Source of the DNA: Kappaphycus alvarezii | Taxonomy: Eukaryota; Rhodophyta; Florideophyceae; Gigartinales; Solieriaceae | Direction of reading: 5' to 3' | Assembly: GCA_002205965.3 (NCBI GenBank) | Contig: NADL03000079.1 | Location: 326,202-390,201 of the forward strand | DNA: 64,000 nucleotides | Shown here: positions 45,992 through 57,722 of the stretch, one piece after another | Layout: every line of letters begins with the position of its first letter | Numbering within the stretch: the first letter of the stretch is position 1 | The notes under the pieces: model-generated | Database searches by the model: none | What the model saw: only the letters and a program-made list of their open reading frames with translations | Told to the model about the DNA's origin: nothing | Position numbers and translations under genes: made by a program

Positions 45992-46833
45992 TTGAAACGT
46001 GGAGTCCTCTGCCATCTAGTATTGGGGCAGAGGCTAGCTCGCTTCGCGGCATAGACGGGAGATAGAATTACTAGCGGGATAGAGTCGATCGGGATGAAGG
46101 TATCTTAGAGAGCGATAGCGATTGAGGAGGTGGCACAGGAGGAATGAAATGGAGAGGAAAGGACCTGTCATGGAGATACACGTACAAATCAGAGGGATAC
46201 TTGGAACTATACGACTGGCAGGAAGAATATGGGAAGGGTGGGAAGCTTTTATGTTGCTCCGGTCCATCCAGGTGCACGGTCAAGTCCAACACGCGCCATA
46301 GAACGGCGTGTTAGGGAACGAAGAGTGGGTCAATAAAGAATACTGGTGTGAATAGCGATGTGAAGAAGTCTACACTCCAGAAATCGATTTTTAAAGAGGA
46401 GGGGGAATGATGGAGTAGCCTACTTTGTCTTTTGACAATTCTATCGGGGTCTAAATGGTGTTTGAAGAGAAGGAAAGGAGAAAAGAGAAACGGGTCTGCG
46501 CATTTCAAAGGCACCTGCGCTTTGACTATTATTTTATTTCGGAAAAGATGAGTGTAATAGAAAATTGCTGCTCATGGCCAGCAAATAGGTGGGAATTTCA
46601 CGCTTGTTGGGGATAAAAGGCCTGGTTGAAGCCAGTGGCTAGTTTTTCGGAGACTATGATCTGAACAATACAGCTTCGAAGTAAACGTTTATCATCTTTG
46701 AGATGCAGTTAGATAGAGTTATTGCCAAGAAATCTATAATTGCAAACAAAATGATTCTTTTCTCTGCCTATCGTCCAACATCATTCTTTTTAGTTTTTCA
46801 TTGACAAAACACCCCCATAGGAGACAGTTTTAG

Positions 46834-47650
46834 ATGCTGTCTACGAGACAATTCAGGACGCGATTACCACGGGAGATTGTAGGAGGCAAGCGTTTTGCGC
46901 ATCTGTGGGGTTTGCCTGTTCTAAACAGTTCTTGCTTCTGCGCGCTGCGCTCCGGACTATTGATGAACATTGAGGTCCAGCAATTCTACCTGTGGCTCCG
47001 ATATCACAATCGTGTCCCTTTGTTCGCTCCTGACACACCATGCCCGAGATTTAGTTGCCCTGCCATGTTGGGTGTATGCGGCGCCCCTTCACTGTCTTCA
47101 CTTCTCCCAGAAAGCCACTGTCCACGACCTAAAAGCTAGTCTTTGGACCCGGGACTGGATAAAAGCCGTTCATTACATCATCATGGAATTAAAAGAGGGA
47201 ATCCAGCTCTGAAATCCGAGTATTGGAGCTATGCGAGTCCAAGGAGGGACTGAATTTTAATGACATATATTTCGTAAATACTTTTCCGCCGTCAAACAGA
47301 AGGTTGAAACCTTCAACCCGCTTACCTCCCGTGCGCCGCAGTACGAAGCGCAAAATAAAGAAGGTATCAACCATTCATTGCAACTTCCCCTCGGAAAGAA
47401 CTCGTCCCCCTGTCCATATCCACCATTGGATATTGGCATCCAGACGCATACGCTATCCTAGCCGAAATCGGAATAGGCGTTTCTTTCAGGGATACGGAAT
47501 TGCTTATGAAGGCTAACGGGATATTCACGCAATGTCACGCTGCGGCCGCTAGAATTTCCAAACTTTCCTGCCTTGTTGCTGGCCTTCAGCCGGATTTCAG
47601 GCAGTTTGTACTCTTTCATCACTGCTTTCCTATTTTTCTACGCGGAACGC
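46834..47650 (+). pseudogene. N-family fragment, copy B
   Basis: Counterpart of 9479-10296 with the same internal deletion. It has one extra base in the CTTCTCCC run, and CGTGCGCCGCAG in place of CGTGCGCGCAG. The coding remnants are unchanged otherwise. Confidence 0.8.
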
Positions 47651-48259
47651 TGGCGTAAAATGGCATCAACGGAAAAACACCAACTAAACGGCAGAAGAGT
47701 TATCAAAAGTTACTAGGGAGGTGAAGTAGAATTTTTCTGACAAGGACTAGGGGTGAATGTGTAAGAAGAGTCACTTCTTTAGTAACGAATCCGATAAGGA
47801 AATGGTAATTTCCTTGCATCGAGTCTAGAGACCTGTATAAAGCTTTTGTTCGAAAGAAAATCTCCCATCAGGGTTGAAATTTTCGATTATTTGGCCAAAG
47901 TGATCCAGAACGAAGCTTCTCTAGAAAGATATTCTTAGCTTTAAAGTACACATTTCTTCTCTCTCCTCAATAAATAGCTGACTAACATTTTCTCCTGGAC
48001 CCGATGTCTGATCTTTTCTCGTACTAGCCAGTGGAAATTTTAAAGAAATCTCTCGGTGGCTCCCATCCTGGCCGCCGGCGATACTCATCAGTTTTTACCA
48101 GAATAGTTTTCAATGCAATTTCACAGGACCTATAACCCCCGCAGCAATCGCAGCAAACAAATCAATTACTATTCGTGTGTACCGCGCTCCTAATCTCCCA
48201 GTCGCCGCAACAGGCGGTTATTCTCCTGGATCGACTCCATACCTTTTTTGGGCCGATTG
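47651..48259. other. No gene recognised, copy B of 10297-10900
   Basis: Probable 3' UTR of the N fragment; no ORF of interest. Confidence 0.45.
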
Positions 48260-48450
48260 CGGTTGTCTGGAAAACCATAGGTTAGATCGGATATATCTTC
48301 CAAGAGTAAAACACCCAAACCTTTCCCCTTTCCCAGTCACATGGTGTACTAATCTCCCTCAACCAGTCTGCTCTCTACAATTTGGTTATCTGGAAAACTA
48401 TGGGATAGATCTGATATAACTCCTAAGAGTAAAACAACCAAACCTTTTAC
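48260..48450 (+). repeat. Dispersed motif pair b and c, copy B
   Basis: Locus b at ~48260-48330 and locus c at ~48383-48450; b has CACCC where copy A has CACTC. Confidence 0.85.
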
Positions 48451-48589
48451 CTCTACAATTTTGAATTTTTACCACTGCTTCCTATCGATTCTCTCTCTGT
48501 CTCTACGTCGCTATTATGGGCAAGCTCTACGTAGCTCTCGAGGGCTCCCGGTAGTAGCATTTTCGTTCTTCGGTCCAAGCCGCCGCCAT

Positions 48590-49090
48590 CCGTTTCATCC
48601 AGCTTGAAGGGGGTTCACTCGGGCTCCAGCTCGACCTTGCCAAGACCCAAGTTTACGGCTCCTCCCCCTCCCACCCCCGTTTGCTACTTCCCTACCCCTT
48701 TTCTACCCCCCCTGGTTTCACCGCTCGCCGCGACATCTCGCCAAACATCGTTACCGCAGGCGCTGCCGCGACACTCGCAGAGTGCGAGAAGAATCTTCGT
48801 TACGGTACTTACTGCGACCAAAACGATATCCTCCTCTCCCTCGTCAGGATTGATATCTATGGCGCCTTGGGCAACGACGGGAAGTGGTTTTCCGCCGCCT
48901 TGCTTCCTTCGCTGCTTCCCATCGCGGTTCCTCCCCTCAACAGGAGCTCCGCGACTTCATGACCCGTTTTGCGTTTAATCTCCAAGTATTGCAAGCTCGA
49001 CAGGTTTCAACCCGTCGCCCACATTCGTAGTTAGTTTCTGAATACCCTCCGCGCGCTTCTGCGCAATATTGTAAAACTCTTGAAGGTTTA
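48590..49090 (+). pseudogene. E-family fragment (RT piece joined to C-terminus), copy B
   Basis: Counterpart of 11218-11725. The frame 48681-48962 keeps AAATLAECEKNLRYGTYCDQ and RIDIYGALGNDGKWFSAALL. Confidence 0.75.
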
Positions 49091-49116
49091 CCACCCCAAC
49101 CACCACACTAGGACAC

Positions 49117-49711
49117 ATGCAGCGATCATCCAACTCAAGTGGACTTCCTTCCGCGCCTCAGAGCCGTCCAGAATCCCGCAGGACCCCTAAGGAGGTAAGA
49201 GAAATACCTGCCGGTTCTGAGTTGTCTCCGAGAAAAGGAGCCAGTTCATCCGGAATGGGGACTGAAGATACGCCGCTGAGAGAGAGTCATCCACAGCCTA
49301 TATTGACATCGACGAATTCAGTTCTCACGGTCGCACTTCCTCCATGCTCCCCAAAAAACCGTGTTGGATGCCAATACATAGAGGCTCTGCTTCCTTACCG
49401 AATAATCCAAACACATCATCTGGTCCAGAGTCAAGTAAAATGAATCTGAAAAAGGGATTGAAATGCAATCTTAATCAAACAACGGGATGTGCGCATCGGA
49501 AATTCCCGCCGTGGAAAGAGATGTTTTTGACTGGAAAAGGTGTGCATCGAACGATTCTTTCCTGAAATATGGGAAGTGGAACTTCTCTTTGAACTTCAGG
49601 AGCGAAGAAATGAGTCTTACTTCAAGAGAAGCACAGACTCTAATTAAGTTCTCCAGAGGGCGTATTATTGAGCATTTAGAGAGTATTCCAATCTCCAAGT
49701 CAGTGGCCTAG
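49117..49711 (+). pseudogene. Unrecognised decayed ORF, copy B
   Basis: ATG at 49117 gives MQRSSNSSGLPSAPQSRPES and, in a second frame, 49487-49711 has EIPAVERDVFDWKRCASNDS and IKFSRGRIIEHLESIPISKS. Copy A contains an 11-bp local duplication (GGGGACGGAAT) here that copy B lacks. Confidence 0.4.
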
Positions 49712-49719
49712 ACAATAAA

Positions 49720-50336
49720 GGTAAAAGAATTGGGTCCTATAAGGACGAGTTTAACGCTGTCAAAAAGAAGCAACGCGCGATCAGTTCGGATGCAGGGCGA
49801 AGGCGACATCATCCGCGGCAGAACCCCTAACCGGCTAAAATTCTTAGGACTGTGAAAATAAGAACTTGACAGAGTCAGAAGTGAAGGTACGACATAGTTC
49901 TAGCGAGCCCAGCGCCTGGAAAGTGCGCTTTTCTCCAGTGCAGAGTATGCCTAGTCATACAAAGAAGACCACAGGCATTTCAACAAGATTTTCTGATTTT
50001 CACTACGTTACCAAATTTATGCTCAATAATAGTTACAGAATAATTACCTACGCGAACATTATTCCAAATAGTAGTTTGTGGTACCATATTTCCTCTAACT
50101 ATAACTGCAGAATATAAAAACCGACTGAAAGGCATAAGAATTGCTTCAAGAGTAACAAACTGTAAAAAATGGGCCAGTCAAAAATAGATAAAATTATTTT
50201 CCGTGATCCAAAATAAATAAAAAGATGTCGGCTTTTGACAAAAAGCTGTTCCACAATTTTTCATCCCTGTATTCGAAATGGAAAACGAATTAAGTAGTTT
50301 TCCAATATTTATAAAATCATTTTTCCAATTTTCACA
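49720..50336 (-). repeat. Divergent C2-like solo LTR, copy B
   Basis: Counterpart of 12366-12986; right edge CCAATTTTCACA at 50336. Confidence 0.75.
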
Positions 50337-50337
50337 T

Positions 50338-50465
50338 AGAGAAGCGGCAAAGGAGGGTGAGAAGGGGAGGAGTCGTAAACTTGAGTCTTGGCAAGGTTGA
50401 GCTGGAACCCGAGTTGGGCTCCTTCAAGCTGGAATAAAACAAGTGGCGGCGGCGGCTTCGGGCCG
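50338..50465 (-). pseudogene. E-family RT fragment, copy B
   Basis: Counterpart of 12988-13115. Confidence 0.7.
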
Positions 50466-50837
50466 AGGAAGACAAATGTTACCGTCATCTGCCTACCAAG
50501 CGTTCAGAGCAGGTGAGAACTTCTCAGTTTGAGTTTTAAGTAGGAAAACATCAGAAACCGTACAACTCATGTTTATCTTTGGAAGTATGAATGTGATTAT
50601 ATCAGCTGCTGATGTTGACGGCCATACTTACAAAAATAGCGTGCTAGTCTTTGTATTGATGATAACTGACTCTCCCCGACATTTCGTGGCGTACGTCTGT
50701 TGGTCGTCAACGTTTGTGAAGTGCAATGAACCACCTTAGTTGAATGGTAGCAATGCAATGTATTTGTATCATCTGTATTTGTTTTACTGTATGTGCCTTT
50801 ATCTATGTCTCGCCCGCGCTACTATATAAGCCTAGTG

Positions 50838-51253
50838 TGTGAAAAAGTTAGGGAGAGAAATGGACTCTCCAGTGTATGTAACAGAATAAGGGAATTAAAG
50901 GAGAAAGAGCGAATACACGCTGGTTGGGGACGAATACACGTCAGTGCGAACGATCGCGGTGTTTTGACAAGCAAGGTTGATAAAGGTTGTTGGTTGCTTC
51001 TTTTTTTTGAACTCGAGAAATGGTGCTTACTTGTACTGCCTATGAACTTCAACTTGATACCGGCTTCCTTGTTCAATTAGAGTAAGAGATAGTTCCGAAT
51101 AAAAATTCGAAGAATAGAGGACATGTTTCGAATTGAGTAAAATCTTGAATTAAGCAAGACAGTGAGTTAATTAGAGTTCACGCATGACATGATGCATTTG
51201 GCATAGCCATGGAATGTTGACGATGTCACTGTAGATGTATAAAATTCTAAGCA
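50838..51253 (+). mobile_element. Solo LTR inserted in the C1 5' LTR of copy B
   Basis: 416 bp, TGTGAAAAAG...TTCTAAGCA (TG...CA), flanked on both sides by TAGTG (50833-50837 and 51254-51258). Copy A has a single uninterrupted site (ACTAGTGCCTCC, ~13479-13497). No internal coding region: a solo LTR or terminal-repeat-only element of a family not otherwise seen here. A run of T near 51000 and CCTATGAACTTC follow; no ORF. Confidence 0.93.
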
Positions 51254-51366
51254 TAGTGCCTCCACGTGCTTCTTGTAAACTGCAGGGTTCCAGCGAGTTG
51301 CGCCTGAGTCTTTTTGTATTCCTTTGAACCTCAGTTCTCTGAAATCTTTTCAGCGTAGCACGATAG

Positions 51367-51840
51367 TTGTTGTTGGGTATAGGCCCAGTCCCAACTAATT
51401 CGCTATCACCCCGCCCACGGTTTGCTTGGGACGCGAAAAGTGCACCATGGACAGACGGCAAAGGAAACCAAGAAAATTTTAAGAATGCCGTATATGATTG
51501 GAAGGAATACCATGATTATCTTCCGGACACCAGCTCAAACAAGCTTCCTCTTCAAATTCATGCTATTGCGCTCAAATCACAGCTCTACGGTCAGGCTGCA
51601 GACCTCATTGCGGAACTGAGGAATGAGCAGCTCAAGAGTGAAGACGTTGTCAAATTGATTGTTGATGCTGTATATCAAGCTGACTTTTCATCTGTTATCA
51701 GTGAAGCATTTGATGGGTTCAACTCACTGTTGAATACCCATCGCTCACAGAATGAGTCATTGAAGACGTTTGAAACTAGTTTCTCTGCCGCGGTTGGAAA
51801 ATTTAATTCTTTGTCGATTACTACCAAACTCCTTGAATGA
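51367..51840 (+). CDS. C1 Gag N-terminal part, copy B
   Basis: Same open frame and same TGA as copy A; differs at few residues (S/I and S/R positions). It also lacks an ATG at the PBS. Confidence 0.8.
   Translation: MLLGIGPVPTNSLSPRPRFAWDAKSAPWTDGKGNQENFKNAVYDWKEYHDYLPDTSSNKLPLQIHAIALKSQLYGQAADLIAELRNEQLKSEDVVKLIVDAVYQADFSSVISEAFDGFNSLLNTHRSQNESLKTFETSFSAAVGKFNSLSITTKLLE
51376..51388 (+). other. C1 primer binding site, copy B
   Basis: GGTATAGGCCCAG, the same two changes from GTTATGGGCCCAG as copy A, so they predate the duplication. Confidence 0.7.
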
Positions 51841-52321
51841 GAAAATGCCTTGATGCTTCTGAGTAACGCCAATATCGAACATTCTCAACGAATGTCCGTG
51901 CTGGCAGCTATTTCTTCGCATGGAACTGTTTTTTTCGGATCAATCCTTCAATGATGACTATTTCACAGCAGTAACCTACAAACAACTGGCATCTGTCGTG
52001 AAACATTGCGAAAAAGCATCGACTAACCATTGGGCCACGGCACTATCTACTAGCGCTGCAGGTTCTATGACCCATTTCAAAAGTGGTTGTGGTAGCGGCT
52101 TTCGTCGCTCTTCAAATGCTGCCTAATAACGTCATCCCTTTCACGTTTGTAATAAATTCGTACATTGGAAAGACAGCCAGAACAGTGATGCCCCCTTAAA
52201 TCCGATGTAAAAGTGCTTGGATACTGCTGAGGAGTTTAGCACAGAAATTGGTTCTGGTGATGTCTCACCGAGTTCCGGTAACAACAGCTGAAATGTCAAA
52301 AGAAAGACTGTTTCTTCCAAT

Positions 52322-52936
52322 ATGGTCGTACTGTCGAGCAACAACTGCTCGTTAATTAAATTTTGGCGGTCCTGTGATTTTTTCCTGGCCAAAACTATTG
52401 GGCCACTAGTGGATGCCGGTGCCCCATACTCAGCCGTTGGCAATGTTCAGCTTCGTCTTTTGACGGACCACATTGGACAGGACGCTGGTTATGAATTGCG
52501 ATCTATCCCACTGTGACTCAAGGGCTACACTCACTGGCAATATGGCGTCGAAGACCACTCTAGTACTCCTCGGTCTATTCTTGCGTCTGTTGTGATTCCT
52601 GCCGTACGTAACAGCGAACGAAAGGTGCTAACTCGCCACCTTGTATTGGATGACTGTAGTCAATGGGTTATCGGAAACAATGTAACGATTGAATCCAACA
52701 TTCTCCACATTTACTGCAATGCCCTGCAGTTTCATGCTGAAGGTACGGTTGGCCAATTCACCATGATCAATCAAGGCTTCTTGAGATACCTGCCTATGTC
52801 GCGTTTCGGCAACAAGACATGCAGAGCATCCGCTCTTTCATGCCTCAATGGCAGCGTCTCAAGAGACATACCCTGGTATCAAGTCAAAGACATTGTGGAC
52901 AAGTGCACAACCATGTCCGCGGCCATGCTAACCTGA
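52322..52936 (+). pseudogene. C1 protease and pre-integrase, copy B
   Basis: Protease LVDAGAPYSAVG in 52322-52516; SQWVIGNNVTIESNILH in 52592-52936. One base near 52900 is lost relative to copy A, shortening the second frame. Confidence 0.75.
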
Positions 52937-53015
52937 CTGACATGAAATTACTGCTTGAGCGCAACTGACTGTGGAGTGACACTGTGTAAGACTAAGTATC
53001 GCACCTGATAGAAAA

Positions 53016-53573
53016 ATGTGTCTCATGCCGTTCCGCTTTCCTCCACAACTTAGTAGAAAATTTTTCACCTCATCCATGTCGCGCGGACTGAATCACATTA
53101 TCTGCGCTGATCATTTCTACCTCGACACTGTCTGCTTGTTTCATTGTATAGATATCACTACAAGGTTTTTTGCTGCATTTGTTGTCAGATCTACCTCTGT
53201 AGACCAGGCGGTAATGGGCTTCGAAGGTTGTTAGACCTCACAGTTCTGGCTCCCTGTATCAGTACAAGGTTAGCAGGCCTTTGGGAAGGGCCATTTTCGT
53301 AAGTTCCTCGACGAAAGAAATATTTCATTTCGTCTCTTAATACCAAGTTGCCACAGTAGGAATACATTTGAAAGCAAGCAAGGTGTAATCCGCACTCTCG
53401 TCCTTAAATTATGCATGGCTGAACCTCACACGGCTACAGAGCTTCTTTCCTTGTGTGCTCTTTCTATGTCTAATTATCTATATGGAAACGATGTCATGTC
53501 TTCTTTTGAGCTAGGAGAAGACTAAAACAAGCCTCTAAGTGATGAATCTATCGCCTTCATCCCTGATGAAATT
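53016..53573 (+). pseudogene. C1 integrase, copy B
   Basis: ICADHFYLDTVCLFHCID is open in 53016-53234, followed by stops shared with copy A. Confidence 0.72.
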
Positions 53574-54581
53574 GTGTATACACACAACAGACTTCAAGCT
53601 AAGCGCAACTTTGCACTTATACTCAAGTCCAAGTCCACAGATGAGCCACAACTGGGCGATATGGTCGAAGTTTATTCCAATACTGATCTGTCCACACTGT
53701 GCCCGTCCGGAAGAAAGGTGAGGCGTCAGATGCCGTGCGCTGGTTCGTCAAGAAAAGAGAAGCAATCGGGGACAGTGGTGCGGTCGTTGCACACCGATGG
53801 CGGAAAGGAATTTCAGAGGGCACAGGCCATTCTACGGGCAGATGGGGTTGAAGTCAGTACGACTACGAGCTATACCCCAGCGTCAAATGGTGTGTCCGAA
53901 CGGTATCATGAAATTGCCATGTCAATGACCCGTGCAACATTGTTGCAAGCAAATCTTCCGAGAGGATATTGGCACTATGCTCTCCGAGATGTGACCGCGT
54001 GCAAGAACATGGTTCTGCACTCCAAGACAGGGAAAGTTCCCTTTGACTCCGTGTACGGGTATCAATCACCTGAGCTACAGTACATCAAACCGTTCGGTTG
54101 TCGTATGCTCTATCAACCCGTCGCAGAAAGGCTACCGACCTTCAGTCAAAGGTTGGAGGAAGGCCTGTGTGTGGGACATGACGGTGGACGTGTCTACCTC
54201 GTGTTGACCGCATCGGGAATTGTCAGGACAAAACATGTCCGTGCGTATGAGGATGAGTTCCCTTACCTACAGTTGCTCCGTAGCGGAGAAGTTCAAGTGT
54301 CGTATGACGAAGGAGAAGACCACTCTGTCTCAGGTTATGTCGACATCCCGCTGTCCGGATCGGAAACTACAGTAACTGACCCAGTGGGTCAGGGGGCGAT
54401 GGTGGCAACAATGACGGGGACGAAGACGGTTCCTCATCTTCATCCTCCTCCTCTAGTGAGGGACCTGGCAATCCGATCCCGGAAGACATGCTCAACCACA
54501 TGCCTGATGAGGGCGAAGAGGAACCCGAACCGGAAACAAGAAATTCGAATCGTCCTGGTTTGCATCCTGTCCGATCGGTGA
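53574..54581 (+). CDS. Chimeric ORF: C1 integrase C-terminus fused to C3 integrase core
   Basis: 335 codons open across the C1/C3 junction. C1 part: LQAKRNFALILKSKSTDEPQ and LGDMVEVYSNTD. C3 part: SGTVVRSLHTDGGKEFQ (second catalytic Asp), SYTPASNGVSERYHEIAM (Glu) and the integrase C-terminal region. The HHCC zinc domain and first Asp are missing from the C3 part, so it is not an active integrase. Copy A carries extra bases that break this frame. The last ~65 residues are out of frame with the natural linker, as in copy A. Confidence 0.8.
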   Translation: MYTHNRLQAKRNFALILKSKSTDEPQLGDMVEVYSNTDLSTLCPSGRKVRRQMPCAGSSRKEKQSGTVVRSLHTDGGKEFQRAQAILRADGVEVSTTTSYTPASNGVSERYHEIAMSMTRATLLQANLPRGYWHYALRDVTACKNMVLHSKTGKVPFDSVYGYQSPELQYIKPFGCRMLYQPVAERLPTFSQRLEEGLCVGHDGGRVYLVLTASGIVRTKHVRAYEDEFPYLQLLRSGEVQVSYDEGEDHSVSGYVDIPLSGSETTVTDPVGQGAMVATMTGTKTVPHLHPPPLVRDLAIRSRKTCSTTCLMRAKRNPNRKQEIRIVLVCILSDR

Positions 54582-54673
54582 GGTACAGTCATAAGGCCAC
54601 GCCGAAGTTCGTTTCAACCTCCGACGATCCGAAATTGTCCCAGGCGCTCAAGTCAACCGAGCGGTAACAGTGG

Positions 54674-55350
54674 GTGGAGGCAATCAACGAGGAGTACAAG
54701 ACCCTCCGCGATGCCAGAACATGGGATGAGAAGTCCGTCCCCCCACCAGGAGTTAAGGTTCTTCCGTCCGGAATCATCCTCAAGTTGAAGAGAGATGAGA
54801 AAGGGTATCAGAAACGGTTTAAAGGCCGATTGGTGGCCAGGGGGAACTTCCAAGATGAGGCAGACTTCCTGGAGTTTGAGATGTACGCTCCTGTCGCCTG
54901 CATCGAGTCCGTTCGGATACTGTTAGCCATAGCGGCAGCCAAGGTCTGGAAGACAAAGCACCTTGATGTAATGGGGGCGTTCCTGTACGCACCCCTGCCC
55001 GAATCGGAAGAAGTCTGGGTGAGGCTTCCCACATCCCTGGGACATCGTTCAACTCCGTTCGGAAAATTTTCAGACTTCTGAAGTGCTTGCACGGTCTACG
55101 TCAAGCCCCGAAGCTATGGTACAAGACCCTTACTAAGGTACTCCGCCGACTCGGCTTCAGTATGTCGAAGTCCAACGACTGCCTCTTTATTGGTGGTCAA
55201 GGTTCCGAAACAGTGTTCTTGTTAGTGTACGTGGATGACATTCTCATCACCGGCTCGGAAAGTACAGTATCTGATGTGAAGAAGGAGCTTTCGAAGCAAT
55301 TCGTTACGTCCGAACTCGGAGAGTACACGCAGTGCAAAAAATTGGGATAG
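54674..55350 (+). CDS. C3 reverse transcriptase, first part, copy B
   Basis: 54674-55081 covers the fingers to LDVMGAFLYAPL, then one C is lost at ~55030 (CTTCCCACATCC versus CTTCCCCACATCC in copy A), and 55087-55350 carries LVYVDDILITGS. Interrupted by C2 at 55333. Copy A is open across the lost base. Confidence 0.9.
55328..55332. other. C2 target-site duplication, left, copy B
   Basis: CGCAG; right partner at 60845-60849. Confidence 0.95.
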
Positions 55351-55879
55351 GTAGATCCAAATGATAATAAATAGTTCCAACTTGAATAAATAAATAAATG
55401 CCAAATTGGACTTAGAATGAATAATGAATAGAAAACCAAATTTAATATATGATCGAGGGGAATATTTCGATAGCCCAGGATGTAAAAATATTTCTAACAA
55501 CCTAGACTACTTATACTCTACACCAGGGTGAACCTGCTACAAAAATCAGGTGAGCCGTTCAATAATTTTGGTAGACATAATTCAGGCTCAGCAATAATTA
55601 TTGCAGTATTTTCCAGGTAAGCAATCATCCAGATAATAATTTTTGGTAGCATAAATGTAATAATTATAGCCTGTATAATATAAAAACCCAACTGTAGGAC
55701 ATAAAAATTATTTCACACTGAATTCAGCATAAAATAGTGCCAGTGTAAAATAGATAAAATTATTCCTTGATGATTCATAATAAATATAAATTGTGGGCCT
55801 CAATAAAAATATTGCTCCACAATTCAGCATCACTGTAGGACACCGGGATAGAGATTAAAATATTTGGTCAATTTTCACA
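55333..55879 (-). repeat. C2 3' LTR, copy B
   Basis: TGCAAAAAATTGGG to TTTTCACA, followed by the polypurine tract (minus CAAAGGGGAAGTGG). Confidence 0.94.
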
Positions 55880-56097
55880 CCACTTCCCCTTTGAAATATT
55901 GAACTAAATTTATCCTGTTGACTGAGATGAATCCCGAGATAAAATATTACTCATATCCATAGGTATAGATCCATCAAATAAAAGGAGCTTGAGCATGTCA
56001 GATACAGGACTGTCCTTTTTGTGAGCGGGTCGGAGGTTAATTGAACCAGGTATCCATAGCATTTTCTTGATTTTGTTCGTTTCGAAATTATATCGAA

Positions 56098-56610
56098 TTA
56101 ATTGAACATCCGCTCTAATAGATCTTCAGGCACACGACAAGTAGATAGAGAGCTGAATAGATCTTTTGAATCAACAGCAACATGAAGAGGAATATTGATA
56201 TTTAGAATGTACTGTATGCTGCTGCAATAATTTTTTTCCTCGATAGCTTCACCAGCAGCCAATATTTCACCAGATGCAATAGATTTAACAGGACGCCGAG
56301 ATAGATGTGAATGCCAATAAATTGTATGAAATATTGAATTACAATTTAAGGAGCCAATTAGCAACCCACCAATACATCCAAGTTGCGCATTTGTCGATCC
56401 GGCTGGTTTTCCTGCATCAGAAAAAACAACAACTGATAAATTGAAATTTCCAGAAACTTCCGGGCGCCGATACGTGCTTGTAGAACCAAAAGATTTTAAA
56501 TTCCGAAGCATAGAAGATTGGATAGATAAATCACGAACCAATGGATTTGACCTTTTCTGTTGTAAATAACTTGCTGTAAAAGCAGACACTGGAGATGCAA
56601 CCATACCCAA
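56098..56610 (-). CDS. C2 RNase H, copy B (C-terminus frameshifted)
   Basis: VVVFSDAGKPAG, SGEILAAGEAIEE and HVAVDSKDLFSSLST are present; deletions near 56120 and 56210 remove the rest from this frame, which is open in copy A. Confidence 0.85.
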   Translation of the reverse strand: MGMVASPVSAFTASYLQQKRSNPLVRDLSIQSSMLRNLKSFGSTSTYRRPEVSGNFNLSVVVFSDAGKPAGSTNAQLGCIGGLLIGSLNCNSIFHTIYWHSHLSRRPVKSIASGEILAAGEAIEEKNYCSSIQYILNINIPLHVAVDSKDLFSSLSTCRVPEDLLERMFN

Positions 56611-56977
56611 ATAGACAATTGAACCGTTTAACGAATTAAAAGCAAGTTTTCAAATGAGTTCATTTCTTCATCAGGTTGTTTTCGACGATTTCTTGATATT
56701 GAATGGGTTCCAGTCCATTTAGCTTTTCATCAGCTGAGACATTAATTTTATAGTCATCAAACTGCATGATTTTAACTCCATTGAAATAAAAGATCCAGGA
56801 CTATGTACGATTGTACCAAGCTTATATACTTTCCAAGATCTTGGATAAATTGCTTCTTAATTTTTTTGTCCAGTAATAAGTATATCATCGACCAATTTAA
56901 CAACAAGCAGAATTAATGATCCTTTTAAACTCATGAAAAATAATTGGGGTATATAAACGACTGATTTCAATCCGAGG

Positions 56978-57235
56978 TCAAAGAATATTATCAGAGTGTA
57001 TTTGCCATTTTGCATTCGCGTTGACTAACCCATATGAAGCAGACAGTAATAACCAATAGAAGGATTTTTCAGAGCATTCCCGAGGAGGTCTCACATAAAC
57101 ATCTCGTAATGCTGATCCAGATTGTAAAAATGCAGACTTCACATCAACCTTTGATAAATTCCATTTAAAAATTGTAGCAATTGATAAGAGAATTCTAATT
57201 GCCATCGGAGAACAAGATTCCGAATCAGTTCTCAA
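56978..57235 (-). CDS. C2 RT core, N-terminal piece, copy B
   Basis: SPMAIRILLSIATIFKWNLS, KVDVKSAFLQSGSALRDVYV (first catalytic Asp) and LLLSASYGLVNANAKWQIH are in one frame here, broken in copy A. The LVDD active site lies further left (~56885) in another frame. Confidence 0.87.
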   Translation of the reverse strand: MRTDSESCSPMAIRILLSIATIFKWNLSKVDVKSAFLQSGSALRDVYVRPPRECSEKSFYWLLLSASYGLVNANAKWQIHSDNIL

Positions 57236-57236
57236 A

Positions 57237-57722
57237 TTATTTTTCTCCTTGCCTCATTTCCATGCGGAGCAATTCGAGCCTTGCAATAATATTTTCCATC
57301 ATCCAAAATTTTTTTTTGTATAAAACGTGACTGGATATTACATTCGAGTCGGGAGGAATTTTTGAAACATGAATTTTTGAACAGGTAGTGAGAAAATTAT
57401 TTTCTTCCGTATTGTACGCATTTGAAATAATATGAGATGGAAGTCCAGATGCTTGATGAAGTAAAAATTCTTTAGATCCAAACCTTTTATGATAAAAACT
57501 CAGATCTTTTTGTTCAGATGATTTCAATTCCGTTCCAGGTAACAACTCAATTTCATGCGCATCAATTCCATTTTCATCAATAGGGATATGAATTAAATTT
57601 TCAGGGTGCAGGGAACTAAGTTCAGATTCAATCGGAACATGTTCGAGAGATAATATGTTTTTAGATTCTGATAAATTTCCATCACTTTCTGATTCATTAT
57701 ATTTTTCGACATCAGTATTCAT
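57237..57722 (-). CDS. C2 integrase-RT linker, copy B
   Basis: An acidic linker (NESESDGNLSESKNILSLEH, IELLPGTELKSSEQKDLSFY) up to VISSHVLYK, then a loss of one base at an A/T run takes the RT N-terminus out of frame. Confidence 0.78.
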   Translation of the reverse strand: MNTDVEKYNESESDGNLSESKNILSLEHVPIESELSSLHPENLIHIPIDENGIDAHEIELLPGTELKSSEQKDLSFYHKRFGSKEFLLHQASGLPSHIISNAYNTEENNFLTTCSKIHVSKIPPDSNVISSHVLYKKKFWMMENIIARLELLRMEMRQGEK

